Notes: generated by a model from the sequence alone, not told the origin. A stretch of DNA of 58,354 bases from an uncultured Eubacteriales bacterium (GCA_900542395.1 UQNM01000004.1:1-58354), one strand, 5' to 3'; numbered from the stretch's first letter, positions 25,953 through 35,513 are shown. Numbers and translations are program-made.

Positions 25953-26040
25953 AAAATGAAAATGCATACGATTTGCAGCCCGCGCCTGCCGCGCGGTTCG
26001 TACTTTTCAGCATCGAGAGGATATCGAGGAGGTTTTATAT

Positions 26041-26631
26041 ATGATTCAACCTGTGCTTCCGCTGATTCTGGCATCCGGCTCGCCCAGACGCCGCGAATTG
26101 CTGGATTTGATGGGGCTGACATATACCGTGGAAACGCCGGACGTGGATGAGAGCTTTTCGGGTCGTCCGTCGGAAACCGTTATGGAGATTTCACGCCGCA
26201 AGGCCGCCGCAGTCGCGGCTCGTCGCAGCGATTCAATCATCATCGCGGCAGATACGCTCGTTTTTGCGGACGGCGCGCTCGGCAAGCCGCATACGCCGGA
26301 AAGAGCGAAGGAGATGCTGCGCAGCCTTGCCGGAAACTGGCATCACGTCTATACCGGCATCACGGTCATCAACACGCGCAGCGGCCGTATTCTCCGCAAC
26401 GTGGATAAAACGCGCGTCCATCTTGTTCCCATGACGGAGCAGGAGATTGACGCCTATGTGGCGACCGGCGAGCCGCTGGACAAAGCCGGCGCATACGGAA
26501 TCCAAGGCATGGGCGGCATGTTTGTGGATCGAATTGACGGATCTTATTCCAATGTTGTTGGGCTTCCAATGTCGATGCTGCGCACCATGCTGGCGCAGGT
26601 CGGCGGCGTGGATGAACGAGGAGTTATTTAA
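26041..26631 (+). CDS. maf: Maf-family nucleoside triphosphate pyrophosphatase
   Basis: 196 residues. Hydrolyses dTTP/UTP or modified nucleotides to monophosphates; implicated in septation control. Motifs: LASGSPRRRELL near the N-terminus, SRRKAAAV, IIAADTLVF with the catalytic Asp, and GKPHTPERAKEML. First gene of the shape operon, as in Bacillus (maf-mreBCD). It overlaps mreB by one base (TAATG). Confidence 0.95.
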   Translation: MIQPVLPLILASGSPRRRELLDLMGLTYTVETPDVDESFSGRPSETVMEISRRKAAAVAARRSDSIIIAADTLVFADGALGKPHTPERAKEMLRSLAGNWHHVYTGITVINTRSGRILRNVDKTRVHLVPMTEQEIDAYVATGEPLDKAGAYGIQGMGGMFVDRIDGSYSNVVGLPMSMLRTMLAQVGGVDERGVI

Positions 26632-27659
26632 TGGCAGGTTTTCAATTTGTTTCGCCGGATATCGCAGTGGATATCGGCACGGATAATACCCGCGTTTACG
26701 TCAAGGACAAGGGCATCGTCGTCAACGAGCCTTCCGTGGTCATCACGCGGGGCGAGGGGCCGCGCAATATCGTCGCCGTAGGCGACAGCGCGGAGGAAAT
26801 GATCGGCCGCGCGGGCGGAAATATCCGCATTATTCACCCCTTGAGAGACGGCGTGATCGTCGATTACGAGATGGCGCAGATCATGGTCCACTACTTCGTC
26901 AGCAAGGCGATTGGAACGCGGCGCTTTGTGCGTCCGCGCGTGGTGGTGACCATGCCGGGCGACGTCAGCAAGGTCGAGCGGCGCGCGGTGATCAACACGA
27001 TGGAAAAAATCGGCGCGCGGCAGATTTTCGTGGTTGAGCAGGCATTTGCCGCTGCGCTGGGAACCGGTCTGCCCGTGTATGAGCCGCAGGGCAGCTTTGT
27101 TGTGGATATCGGCGGCGGCACGACCGAGGTTGCGCTGGTTTCGATGGGCGGCGTTGTGCTGTCCCACTCGGTTCGCGTCGCAGGCAACAAGATTGACGAA
27201 GCCATCGCGGGATTTTTGAAAAAACAGCATGCGATTCTGGTGACGGATCGCGTAGCGGAGCAGATCAAGTTCGACTTGGCCGACGTTCGCAGCGAAAAGA
27301 AGATGGAGCATATCGCCGTCGTTCGCGGCCGCGACATCGCAACCGGCATGCCGTTGACGGTGGATGTAAATATGGCGAACGTCAGCGAGGCCATCCGGGA
27401 ACCGCTTCAGGAAATCCTCGGCGCCATCAAATGGGTGCTGGGGCGCGTTCCGCCGGAACTTTGCTCGGATATCCTGCAAAACGGCATCTATCTGACGGGC
27501 GGTTCAGCGGCGCTGCCGAATCTGGATACCATGATCGCGACGGAATTTGGCGTACCGGTATCCGTCGCCAGAGATGCGGGCGAATGCACGACACTCGGCG
27601 CAGGCTATATGGCGGATCACTTTGACATGCTGGGCGGCGTGAGCGGCAAAAACGATTAA
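26631..27659 (+). CDS. mreB: Rod shape-determining protein MreB
   Basis: 342 residues, actin fold. Membrane-bound filaments guide the peptidoglycan elongation machinery. Phosphate loop 1 is DIAVDIGTDNTRVYVK, phosphate 2 FVVDIGGGTTEVA, adenosine loop YLTGGSAALPNLD. GAGGAG inside the maf end serves as its ribosome site. The DIGTDNT version (rather than DLGTANT) is a mild deviation. Confidence 0.96.
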   Translation: MAGFQFVSPDIAVDIGTDNTRVYVKDKGIVVNEPSVVITRGEGPRNIVAVGDSAEEMIGRAGGNIRIIHPLRDGVIVDYEMAQIMVHYFVSKAIGTRRFVRPRVVVTMPGDVSKVERRAVINTMEKIGARQIFVVEQAFAAALGTGLPVYEPQGSFVVDIGGGTTEVALVSMGGVVLSHSVRVAGNKIDEAIAGFLKKQHAILVTDRVAEQIKFDLADVRSEKKMEHIAVVRGRDIATGMPLTVDVNMANVSEAIREPLQEILGAIKWVLGRVPPELCSDILQNGIYLTGGSAALPNLDTMIATEFGVPVSVARDAGECTTLGAGYMADHFDMLGGVSGKND

Positions 27660-27685
27660 GGCTCACCTGCAGGGGAAGGCAATCG

Positions 27686-28825
27686 ATGAAGAAAAAACAT
27701 CCTTTTTTATACAACGTCATCCGCAGATCCATCGTGGTGATTCTGCTGGCGATGATGGTGCTGACGGCCTACAACCAATCCACCGGATCTCTCGTTTCAC
27801 CGGAGGGCTTTCTGGCGAAAATCATCACGCCGGTGCAGGGTTTCGTGTCTCAGGCCAGTCAGAATATCTCCAGTTATCTGTATCGCGTGAAGCTGAGAAG
27901 CAATATCGAATACGAATACAATCAGCTCAAGGCGCAAAACGACGAGCTGACGCTGCGCAGCATCCTCTACGAAGAGCTTGAGCAGGAAAACACGCAGCTT
28001 CGCGCCCTGCTTGGCGAATATGATACACGTTCGACGATGAACCCGATGCTCGCGCACGTCATCGCCAGTGAAACGGGCAACTATTTCTCTACGTTTACCA
28101 TCAACAAAGGCAAAAAAGACGGCGTAGATACGCAGATGGCCGTCATCACATCCGAAGGTCTGGTGGGCTACACATACGAGGTCTTTGATACCACGTCGAA
28201 GGTCATCACGATTATCGACGATCAGGCCAGCCTTGCCGCGCTGATTGAAAGCAGCCGCGACCAAGGCGCTGTCAAGGGCACGCTGGGCAGCACGGGCGAG
28301 CCGCTCTGCCGCATGTACTATCTCTCCGCAGACAGCGTACCCCGGCCGGGCGACCGGGTGATTACTTCCGGCGTAGGCGTATCCTTCCCGAAGGGTCTGT
28401 TGATCGGATACGTCCGCGAGAGTACCCGTGCCATCGAAGATAACAAGCATTATATTGTCGTGGAGCCTGCCGCGGACTTTGAGCATATCGAAAATGTGCT
28501 TGTCTTGCGGTACTATGCCGACGTTGAGGAAATGCCGGACAACTACGACAACACGGAGGTCATCATCGCGCCTGTCGCGACGGCCAGACCGCAGGCTGTG
28601 ATCGAAGAGGAGCGCCTGACGAATTCCACGCCTGTTCCGTTGCCGGATGCGCCGGGGCGCGTAACGCCGACCCCGACGCCCGAAACGCTGGACATTATGA
28701 TTGACGAGGAGGCCATGGGCGATCTGGCGGAGCGCATCACAACGCCGACGCCTGCGCCGGAAATGACGCCCGAGCCTATTTACAATGATCCCGAGGTTGA
28801 CGCGCCTTTCCCGGATGATCTGTGA
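27686..28825 (+). CDS. mreC: Rod shape-determining protein MreC
   Basis: 379 residues. Membrane protein with one N-terminal helix (about 12-30), a coiled coil (about 65-105) and the periplasm-side double beta-barrel (about 110-285) containing GKKDGVDTQMAVITSEGLVG. A long Pro/Thr/Glu-rich tail (about 285-379) is extra compared with Bacillus MreC. It links MreB to PBP2/RodA outside the membrane. AGGGGAAGG precedes the ATG. Confidence 0.93.
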   Translation: MKKKHPFLYNVIRRSIVVILLAMMVLTAYNQSTGSLVSPEGFLAKIITPVQGFVSQASQNISSYLYRVKLRSNIEYEYNQLKAQNDELTLRSILYEELEQENTQLRALLGEYDTRSTMNPMLAHVIASETGNYFSTFTINKGKKDGVDTQMAVITSEGLVGYTYEVFDTTSKVITIIDDQASLAALIESSRDQGAVKGTLGSTGEPLCRMYYLSADSVPRPGDRVITSGVGVSFPKGLLIGYVRESTRAIEDNKHYIVVEPAADFEHIENVLVLRYYADVEEMPDNYDNTEVIIAPVATARPQAVIEEERLTNSTPVPLPDAPGRVTPTPTPETLDIMIDEEAMGDLAERITTPTPAPEMTPEPIYNDPEVDAPFPDDL

Positions 28826-28847
28826 GCCGACGGCATGAGGTGAGAAG

Positions 28848-29408
28848 ATGTCAAGAGCAATACGGATTGTCATAACGGTGATTCTGGCGTGCGTGTGTCA
28901 GACGGATTTGGTCAAGTACATCCGAATCGCGACGATTGCGCCGGACATGCTGACGGTCTTTCTCGTGCTGCTGACAGGCTATACCGGCGCATATGGGGGG
29001 TTTTGCGCCGGCAGCCTGCTCGCCATGCTGTACGACGCAAGCGTAGGCTACGTTCTGGCGATCAATCTGGTTTGCTACACGTTCATCGGGTGGGCATCGC
29101 CGATGCTGCGCCGCGCAATGAACGTGAAGCTCAGAAAAGTAAAACACAAAAGCTATCTGGAATTGATGCTCATCTGCTTTTTCCTGACGCTGATGCGAGA
29201 GATCGTCTATATCGGCTATCTGTTTCTCATCGGCGCAGAACAGAGCATGGTGACGATTCTGCGCGCGCTGCTCTGCGCTGCATACAGCTCGGCCATGATT
29301 CTGCCCGGCTCGTTCGTCGTGCATAAAATTATGAGCGTCCATCCGTTTAAGAGGAAGCATGGCGATGATTTGACGGGAGATTCAGACGTCATGGGAAACA
29401 ATCGTTAA
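28848..29408 (+). CDS. mreD: Rod shape-determining protein MreD
   Basis: 186 residues with about five or six membrane helices and a short charged C-terminal tail. Low-identity family recognised by size, topology (YTGAYGGFCAGSLLAMLYDA in the third segment) and place between mreC and PBP2. GAGGTGAG lies before the ATG. Confidence 0.88.
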   Translation: MSRAIRIVITVILACVCQTDLVKYIRIATIAPDMLTVFLVLLTGYTGAYGGFCAGSLLAMLYDASVGYVLAINLVCYTFIGWASPMLRRAMNVKLRKVKHKSYLELMLICFFLTLMREIVYIGYLFLIGAEQSMVTILRALLCAAYSSAMILPGSFVVHKIMSVHPFKRKHGDDLTGDSDVMGNNR

Positions 29409-29432
29409 ACACTTTCGGAGGTTTTGTGTTCT

Positions 29433-31967
29433 GTGAATAAAAAGTATCTGGGGCGATATCGGACGATTGCGTGCGTGGTGGCGCTGCTCTTCGGCGTTTT
29501 GATCACGCGCCTGTTTAATCTGCAGATTGCCGGCTATGACGATAACCTTTCCAGCGCGGAAAGCAAGAAGACCAAGACCATCACCAGTCAGGGTTCGCGC
29601 GGCACCATCATGGACGTCAACTCGCTGACGCTTGCCTATGATAAGCAGATTTACAACGTGCAGTTCTACCGCGATCCCAATTACACGCCGACCGACATTG
29701 ACGAGACGACGGGCAAGACGATCAGCCAATACAAGGTTTATACGAACGCGATCATCAACGTCATCGATATCATCGAGAAAAACGGCGGCACGCTGAATAC
29801 CTCGTTCTCCCTCGTGCAGGATGAAATGACGGGGCTCTGGGTCTTCACGTGGAACAACAACAAGTATACGCAGGCGCAGCAGGACGCGCGCGAGAAGATG
29901 TGGCGCAGCAACTTTTACGTCAGCAGCACCACGGCTTACCCGCAGCAGCAGCTTTTTGAAAAGCTGTGCAGCAAGTATAGAATTCCCGAGGAACTGAGCA
30001 CGGAAAAGAAGATTCAGGTGCTCAGCGTCTGGGAAACGATGCAGAATAACGCCTTCCTGTCTCAGCCGATCACAATCGCCTCCAACGTCAGTTGGGAGAC
30101 CGTCATCGAAATCGAGGCAAAGGCGCTGACGATGGAAGGCATCAGCGTTTCCGTGAGCACGCAGCGCGTTTATCCGAACGGCACGCTGGCCTGCCATGTA
30201 GTCGGCTATATCGGCAAGATTCAGAACTACGACACGTATTACACGTCCTACAAGGACAAGGGCTACGCGCTGTCGGATTTGATCGGCCTCGATGGTGTGG
30301 AAAAGACCATGGAGGATTGGCTTTCCGCCTGCACAACGCAGCGCGTAGGCAAGCGCGTGGTGGAAATTGACCGGTATGGCGCGGTTAGCAGGACGCTCTC
30401 CTCGACAGAGGCGACGGATGGCAACAACATCAAGCTGACCATCGACTCAAACCTCCAGCGCGTCGCAGAAAATGCGCTGGAAGAAAACATCAACTACATC
30501 CGCGATCAGCAGGAGACTTTGCTCAACAGCGATTCCTGGCTGGATAAGAACAAGGCCGACCTTCAGGGCACGACGCGCGATTTTGAAACCAACCCGATTG
30601 AGTTGGCGGAAAAGGGCGCGGTCGTCGTCATCGACATGGAAGGCCGTGTTCTGGCGCTGGCGAGCTATCCGCCCTATGATCCCAATGCGTTTATCGTCGG
30701 CGGCGATGCGGCGGCCAATATCCTGCTGGATTCCCGAAACCCGCTGGTCAATTACGCCATCGGCTCCCGCGATACGCCCGGCTCCATTTTTAAGATGGTG
30801 ACGGCAACGGCGGGTCTGCTGAACGGTCAGCTTACGCTGGCGGAGCAGATCAGCGACGACGGCCTGTTTGACAAATACGATAAAACCAACCCGCCGCGCT
30901 GCTGGCTGAACCAGAACAGGCTGAGCCTGCACGCCAATCAGACCGTCGTAGAAGGCATCACCCATTCCTGCAACTACTTCTTCTACACGGTCGGTTCGCG
31001 CCTGTATGAGCATACGGACGATCAGCTCTACAAGACAGCGGCGCTCTATGGGCTTACGACCAAGACGGGAATCGATCTGCCCGGCGAGCTGCAAGGCTAT
31101 GTCGCCAGCCAGACGACGCTGTATGACAAAAACAAGGCCATCAGCGCCGCGGAGCAATCGACATGGAGACCTTCGATCGTCTTCAACAACATCAAAAAGC
31201 ACCTCGTTGACGTCGGTGAAAAGTATAACATGACCTTCGACGAGGAAAAACTGAACAAATGCGTGAAGCGGCTGATGGATATGGCCGTTGATTACAACCA
31301 GAATGACTGGCTGCCGGAAATCCGAACCATCCTGATGGAAGAATTGGATATGCCGCGCGAGCTCGTCTATTTGCAGATTGTAGCCGGCGATACCTTCCGC
31401 ATGCTGAACGAAATTAAGTGGGGCGGTTCGGAGGCGATCATGGCCGCGGTCGGTCAGTCGATCACCACGGTTACGCCGGTCGAGATGGCGCGCTATGTGG
31501 CGGCCGTTGCGAACGGCGGCAAGGTATATGACCTGCGGCTGATCGACTCCATCATCTCCCCGGACGGCGAAGTATTGAGCGAAAGCACCCCGATTCTGGC
31601 TTCCGAAATCGAGGGCGAAGGGGTGCAGGAATATCTGGCGGCGCTGCGAAAGGGCATGAGCGGCGTTACCGGCGACGACGGTACTGCTGCGAAATTCTAT
31701 AAGGGCGAATATGCGGACGTCGGCGCAAAGATGGGTGCAAAAACGGGAACGGCAGAAAAGACGACCATCGACCTTGAAAACAACGCATGGATGGTTGCGT
31801 TTGCGCCTTTTGACGATCCGCAAATCGCTGTCTGCGTCTATATTCCGCACGGCTACAGCGGCTCCTACTGCTCCATCACGATTCGTGAAGTGCTGAATTA
31901 TTATTTGGAACACATGGGACTGGATGGAGAAGATACCATGCCGCCTTCCAATTCGCTCGCGTATTGA
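29433..31967 (+). CDS. mrdA: Penicillin-binding protein 2 (elongasome transpeptidase)
   Basis: 844 residues. Class B PBP that cross-links peptidoglycan during side-wall growth with RodA. One N-terminal helix, a dimerisation/pedestal domain, then the transpeptidase with SIFK (S451), SCN (S512) and KTG (770-772). The GTG at 29433 is chosen (GGAGG 11 bases upstream); TTG at 29424 is too close to that site. The protein is longer than usual: about 100 extra residues lie between SCN and KTG (about 590-680, charged, helical). Confidence 0.93.
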   Translation: MNKKYLGRYRTIACVVALLFGVLITRLFNLQIAGYDDNLSSAESKKTKTITSQGSRGTIMDVNSLTLAYDKQIYNVQFYRDPNYTPTDIDETTGKTISQYKVYTNAIINVIDIIEKNGGTLNTSFSLVQDEMTGLWVFTWNNNKYTQAQQDAREKMWRSNFYVSSTTAYPQQQLFEKLCSKYRIPEELSTEKKIQVLSVWETMQNNAFLSQPITIASNVSWETVIEIEAKALTMEGISVSVSTQRVYPNGTLACHVVGYIGKIQNYDTYYTSYKDKGYALSDLIGLDGVEKTMEDWLSACTTQRVGKRVVEIDRYGAVSRTLSSTEATDGNNIKLTIDSNLQRVAENALEENINYIRDQQETLLNSDSWLDKNKADLQGTTRDFETNPIELAEKGAVVVIDMEGRVLALASYPPYDPNAFIVGGDAAANILLDSRNPLVNYAIGSRDTPGSIFKMVTATAGLLNGQLTLAEQISDDGLFDKYDKTNPPRCWLNQNRLSLHANQTVVEGITHSCNYFFYTVGSRLYEHTDDQLYKTAALYGLTTKTGIDLPGELQGYVASQTTLYDKNKAISAAEQSTWRPSIVFNNIKKHLVDVGEKYNMTFDEEKLNKCVKRLMDMAVDYNQNDWLPEIRTILMEELDMPRELVYLQIVAGDTFRMLNEIKWGGSEAIMAAVGQSITTVTPVEMARYVAAVANGGKVYDLRLIDSIISPDGEVLSESTPILASEIEGEGVQEYLAALRKGMSGVTGDDGTAAKFYKGEYADVGAKMGAKTGTAEKTTIDLENNAWMVAFAPFDDPQIAVCVYIPHGYSGSYCSITIREVLNYYLEHMGLDGEDTMPPSNSLAY

Positions 31968-31982
31968 TATCGGAGAACAACG

Positions 31983-32696
31983 ATGGCAAAAATATATGCT
32001 GTGTGCTCAGGCTGCGGCGGCGTCGGAAAGACGATGATCGCGCTTTCGCTGGCGGTCAGCGCCGCGAAACGGGGCAAGCGGACGATTCTGCTCGACGCTT
32101 CGGGCGTCAGCCGCGCGTGCGATTTGGCGCTCGGGCTGGAGAACGTGGTCGTTCTGGACATGGCGGACGTCGCGAATCGGCAGGCTGGTCTGGAAGCCGC
32201 GTTGTACAAAGCGCCGAAATACGAAAACCTGCGCTTTGCCTGCGCGTCGCTTTACGACGATGTGCCGGTCACAGAGCTGACGAGCACGATGCTTGCGCTC
32301 CATTCGCTCTGCGACGTGCTGGTGATCGACTGCCAAACGGGTCATTTTGCAATGGGCCGCGAACTGCCGGGGCGCGACGATGTTCGCGTGATCGTGACCC
32401 GTCCGGACGATGCCTCCATCCGCGCCAGCGAGCGCATGATGACCAAAGCCGGGATCGGCATGGAGGAAAGGCGGCTCGTTGTCAATCGTGCAACGGCGCA
32501 GCGTGTTCGAAAAAAGGCGCAGTATGACGCAAAAACAGTGGAAATGACGCTGGATTGTCCGTTGGCAGGGTGTATTCCCGAGGACGATTCCGTTGCGGCT
32601 TGCTCGCAAAAGGGACGAATCGCGCTGGAATGTGACGGTCCTGCGCGCAGGGCGCTTGCGCAGCTAACGGATGCGTTGCTGGACGAGGCCAAATAA
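31983..32696 (+). CDS. MinD-like ParA-family ATPase, degenerate
   Basis: 237 residues, aligning along its length with MinD: VCSGCGGVGKT against TSGKGGVGKT, LLDASGVSRACDLALGLEN against the MinD switch region, VIDCQTG, and GCIPEDDSV near the end. In MinD the signature lysine at 11 is needed for dimerisation; here it is Cys11. The second switch aspartate (D40) is Ser. The C-terminal basic amphipathic membrane helix is missing. No minC or minE is present between PBP2 and rodA. It may be a MinD derivative recruited to the elongasome, or decayed. Confidence 0.8.
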   Translation: MAKIYAVCSGCGGVGKTMIALSLAVSAAKRGKRTILLDASGVSRACDLALGLENVVVLDMADVANRQAGLEAALYKAPKYENLRFACASLYDDVPVTELTSTMLALHSLCDVLVIDCQTGHFAMGRELPGRDDVRVIVTRPDDASIRASERMMTKAGIGMEERRLVVNRATAQRVRKKAQYDAKTVEMTLDCPLAGCIPEDDSVAACSQKGRIALECDGPARRALAQLTDALLDEAK

Positions 32697-32711
32697 CAAG
32701 GAGATCGAATC

Positions 32712-33881
32712 ATGTTCTTTTCGGAAAACAACAGGCTGTCCAAGCCGCATTTTGACTGGCCGCTGCTGGTAACAAGCTATCTGCTTGCGCTGTACGGGGT
32801 GTTGGCGATCACCATTGCAAACTTCAACCCGTCCCTCGGCTCAGACCGCTCTTTGCAGGATCTGATTATGGACGCAAACAACGGCCGTCTTCAGTTGATG
32901 TGGGTTGTGGTGAGCATGGTGGTTGTGGCGATCATCATGTCGATCAACTATAACATCATCGGGCGGCTGTGGCCGGTGATCTATTTTGTAGATGTGCTTC
33001 TACTCGGTCTGGTGCTGACAACATCCAAGATCAACGGCGTCAGCGGCTGGTTCCAGTTTCTGGATCGCACCTTCCAGCCCTCCGAGCTGGCCAAATTGGC
33101 GCTGATTATCACCCTTTCAAAGGCGCTGACGCGCTATCCGGACAGACCCATCCCGAATTTCCGATACTTTGTTTATATCTGTATGCATTTCGGCATTCCG
33201 GCGCTCCTGATCGCCGCGCAGCCGGACATTGGTACGCTGATGGTTTTCTGTATCATCTTCATCGCGCTTCTGTTTGTCTCGGGCTTTGAGCTGAAATGGA
33301 TGTTTCTGCTGGGCGGCATTGTCGCGGCGGGAATTACGCCGATTATTTTCTATCTGGCTTCCACCAATAACTTCCGCTGGCTGCGGCTGGTTGCGTTTAT
33401 AAACCCGGAATCCGACCCGACCGGCAGCAGTTATCAGATTGTAAATTCCAAGATCACCATCGGTTCCGGCGGATTATATGGCAAGGGCGCATGGGCGGAA
33501 GGCACGCTGACCCACCTCAACTATGTGCCCGAAAATCACACCGACTTTATTTTCTCGGTTGTCGGCGAAACGCTGGGGTTTTTCGGCTCGCTGGTGCTTC
33601 TGGCGCTCTATGCGTTCGTCATCTACCGCATGCTGGTTCTGGCATTTCACACCAACGATAAATTCGGTCAGCTCATCATCATCGGCGTGATGGCCATGCT
33701 GGTTTTCCACGTGTATGAAAACATCGGCATGTGCATCGGCGTCATGCCCATCACGGGAATCCCGCTTCCGTTCATCAGCTACGGTGGAACCAACCTGGTA
33801 GTGAATATGGCCGGCGTGGGCTTGGTGCTCAACGTAACCCAGCATAAGAGCTCGGTCGATTTGAAGACCAAGCGCTCGTAG
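32712..33881 (+). CDS. rodA: Peptidoglycan glycosyltransferase RodA (SEDS family)
   Basis: 389 residues with about ten membrane helices. Polymerises lipid II together with PBP2. SEDS hallmarks: FQPSELAKLALI, then AAQPDIGTLMVF, the extracellular loop with NFRWLRL and the catalytic-region acidic residue in VPENHTDFIFSVVGE, and the terminal MPITGIPLPFISYGGTNL. CAAGGAG precedes the ATG. Position after PBP2 and the mre genes favours RodA over FtsW/SpoVE. Confidence 0.94.
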   Translation: MFFSENNRLSKPHFDWPLLVTSYLLALYGVLAITIANFNPSLGSDRSLQDLIMDANNGRLQLMWVVVSMVVVAIIMSINYNIIGRLWPVIYFVDVLLLGLVLTTSKINGVSGWFQFLDRTFQPSELAKLALIITLSKALTRYPDRPIPNFRYFVYICMHFGIPALLIAAQPDIGTLMVFCIIFIALLFVSGFELKWMFLLGGIVAAGITPIIFYLASTNNFRWLRLVAFINPESDPTGSSYQIVNSKITIGSGGLYGKGAWAEGTLTHLNYVPENHTDFIFSVVGETLGFFGSLVLLALYAFVIYRMLVLAFHTNDKFGQLIIIGVMAMLVFHVYENIGMCIGVMPITGIPLPFISYGGTNLVVNMAGVGLVLNVTQHKSSVDLKTKRS

Positions 33882-33895
33882 TTCTGATAAAAAGT

Positions 33896-33932
33896 CCCTC
33901 CGCATAGGGTTGAGCAGAAATGTGAAGGAGGG
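33896..33932 (+). promoter_or_regulatory. Possible hairpin masking the spoIVFA ribosome site
   Basis: CCCTCC (33896-33901) is complementary to GGAGGG (33927-33932), which is the ribosome site for spoIVFA. Such pairing could lower SpoIVFA translation from the vegetative transcript. Six base pairs only. Confidence 0.3.
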
Positions 33933-33941
33933 CGAAGCGGC

Positions 33942-34589
33942 ATGGACAACGGCAAGCGTAAAGTGGTCATGGCGCAGATGAAGCCGCGTGAGCGGCATGA
34001 ATGGACAGCGAAAACGCCTCATCGCAGGCGGTTCAAATGGGATAAGCGGCTGCTGAGAAGGTCCGTGCCTTTGGCAGCCGTTTTTCTCTGCATAGGGGCG
34101 GCCGCCGTTACAACAGCGCTTTTCGGCGGCGACGTTCAGGCCGTTATGAGCCATGTGACGGCGGGTTTTGAATATGATGAAACACTGGGGCGGCTGCAAT
34201 TTGTCAGCAATATATTGCCGGAAAGCGCCATGGTTTTTCTCGAAGGCGGCGACGATGCACAAACATGCGCGTCGATTCTGCCGACGGAAACAAAACTGCT
34301 TCATGCATGGAGCGCGGATGAACCGTGGATGGAATACGAGGGGAACGGCGAAATGAACTGCTGCATGGCCGGCGAGGTGATGAATACCGTCCGAAACCGG
34401 CAAAACGAGTATACGGTGCGTATTCTGCACCCAAACGGCTTTGAATCGGTTTACAGCGGCCTGAGCGACGTTTGCGTTCAGGAAGGGGAAAGCGTCGCCT
34501 CCGGCGCGGCCATCGGCACCATGTCGGGCATGGCCGCCTTTGAACTACGGAAAGACGGGCTATCCGTAATGCCCGTGTTCGCCCCGTGA
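33942..34589 (+). CDS. spoIVFA: SpoIVFA-like protein with degenerate M23/LytM domain
   Basis: 215 residues. A basic cytoplasmic N-terminus, one membrane helix (about 43-63) and a C-terminal LytM-like domain with HPNGFESVYSGLSDVCVQEGESVASGAAIGTMSG in outline, lacking the zinc-binding HxH; it is therefore not a peptidase. In Bacillus SpoIVFA holds the SpoIVFB protease inactive in the outer forespore membrane until a forespore signal arrives. Order after the mre genes and a four-base overlap with spoIVFB match Bacillus. Confidence 0.75.
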   Translation: MDNGKRKVVMAQMKPRERHEWTAKTPHRRRFKWDKRLLRRSVPLAAVFLCIGAAAVTTALFGGDVQAVMSHVTAGFEYDETLGRLQFVSNILPESAMVFLEGGDDAQTCASILPTETKLLHAWSADEPWMEYEGNGEMNCCMAGEVMNTVRNRQNEYTVRILHPNGFESVYSGLSDVCVQEGESVASGAAIGTMSGMAAFELRKDGLSVMPVFAP

Positions 34590-35467
34590 AGCTCAAAATA
34601 CAGCCGCTCTGCGTGCTCTATTTCCTGAGCATTGCGGTTTTCAGCTCGATCTGGACATGTGTGGGCGCGTTTCTCGCGCTGCTGATTCACGAGCTGGCGC
34701 ATCTGCTGGCGGGATACTGGCTGGGCGAAAAAGCGGAATCCGTTGAATTTACGCCGTTCGGCGGGGTGATTCGTTATCCCTTCGGCGTAAGCGCCATGAA
34801 GGGGCTTCGGGGACTGGCCGTTGCCGGGGCGGGGCCGCTTGCGAATTACGCGATGCTTTGGCTGCTGTCCATGCCCTGGGCCAAGCGCCTGCCGCAACCC
34901 TTTTTGCAGCAGACGCTTTTCATGCATGCGGGCATGCTGTTTCTCAACCTTCTGCCCGTTCTGCCGCTGGACGGCGGCCGGATGATCTTTTGTGTGGGGT
35001 ATTACGTGTTCCCGATTGCCGCGCTGACGAAGGCGCTGTCTCTGGGCGGCATGGTTGTCGGCGCGACGCTGATTGTGTTCGGCCTTTACGGCGCGATTCT
35101 GTGGGAAAAGCTGAATCTTTCGCTGCTGCTCGTCGGGGGATATCTCATCGTCTACGCGCATCAAAATCGCTCGGCCTTGCAGCTTGAAAATCTGTATGCG
35201 CTTTTGCAGGAGCGCCAGCCGGATAAAAAATCGCCGGTTTCGCTCAAGCTGTATGCGGCTGCGCCGGAGGCTGCGCTGCTGTCGTTCGTCGATGCCATCG
35301 CGGACAACCGCGCGGCGCTTTTTCGAATCGGCGAAGAATGGGTGGATGAAGAACAAGTGATTCGCGCCCTGATGCAAAATCCCCGCGCAATCGCCGCGGA
35401 AACGCTTGAAAAAGCGGATAACTTTCACGAAAATGATGGGAAGTGCTTGCAACATCAACCGCTGTGA
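34586..35467 (+). CDS. spoIVFB: SpoIVFB-like site-2 intramembrane metalloprotease (M50)
   Basis: 293 residues. In known spore formers it cleaves pro-SigmaK. Membrane helices carry the zinc site HELAH (H35, E36, H39) and NLLPVLPLDGGR with the third ligand D129. The GTG start overlaps spoIVFA (GTGA). The region after about 200 is soluble and helical without a clear CBS domain, unlike Bacillus SpoIVFB. Last gene of the operon. Pro-SigmaK itself is not in the window. Confidence 0.82.
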   Translation: MKLKIQPLCVLYFLSIAVFSSIWTCVGAFLALLIHELAHLLAGYWLGEKAESVEFTPFGGVIRYPFGVSAMKGLRGLAVAGAGPLANYAMLWLLSMPWAKRLPQPFLQQTLFMHAGMLFLNLLPVLPLDGGRMIFCVGYYVFPIAALTKALSLGGMVVGATLIVFGLYGAILWEKLNLSLLLVGGYLIVYAHQNRSALQLENLYALLQERQPDKKSPVSLKLYAAAPEAALLSFVDAIADNRAALFRIGEEWVDEEQVIRALMQNPRAIAAETLEKADNFHENDGKCLQHQPL

Positions 35468-35475
35468 GATACAAT
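35447..35475 (+). promoter_or_regulatory. SigmaA promoter of the DEAD-box helicase gene
   Basis: -35 TTGCAA (35447-35452), 17-base spacer, -10 TACAAT (35470-35475). The -35 lies within the last codons of spoIVFB. Confidence 0.75.
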
Positions 35476-35513
35476 AATACGAGAGAATGGATAAGAAGTG
35501 AGAGGATAGAATC

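Noticed and set aside
30447..31913. 488-codon minus-strand frame opposite PBP2
   Set aside because: Shadow; PBP2 has all catalytic motifs on the plus strand.
33882..33941. SigmaE promoter before spoIVFA
   Set aside because: CATAGGGT at 33903 resembles a -10, but no -35 element sits at the right spacing.
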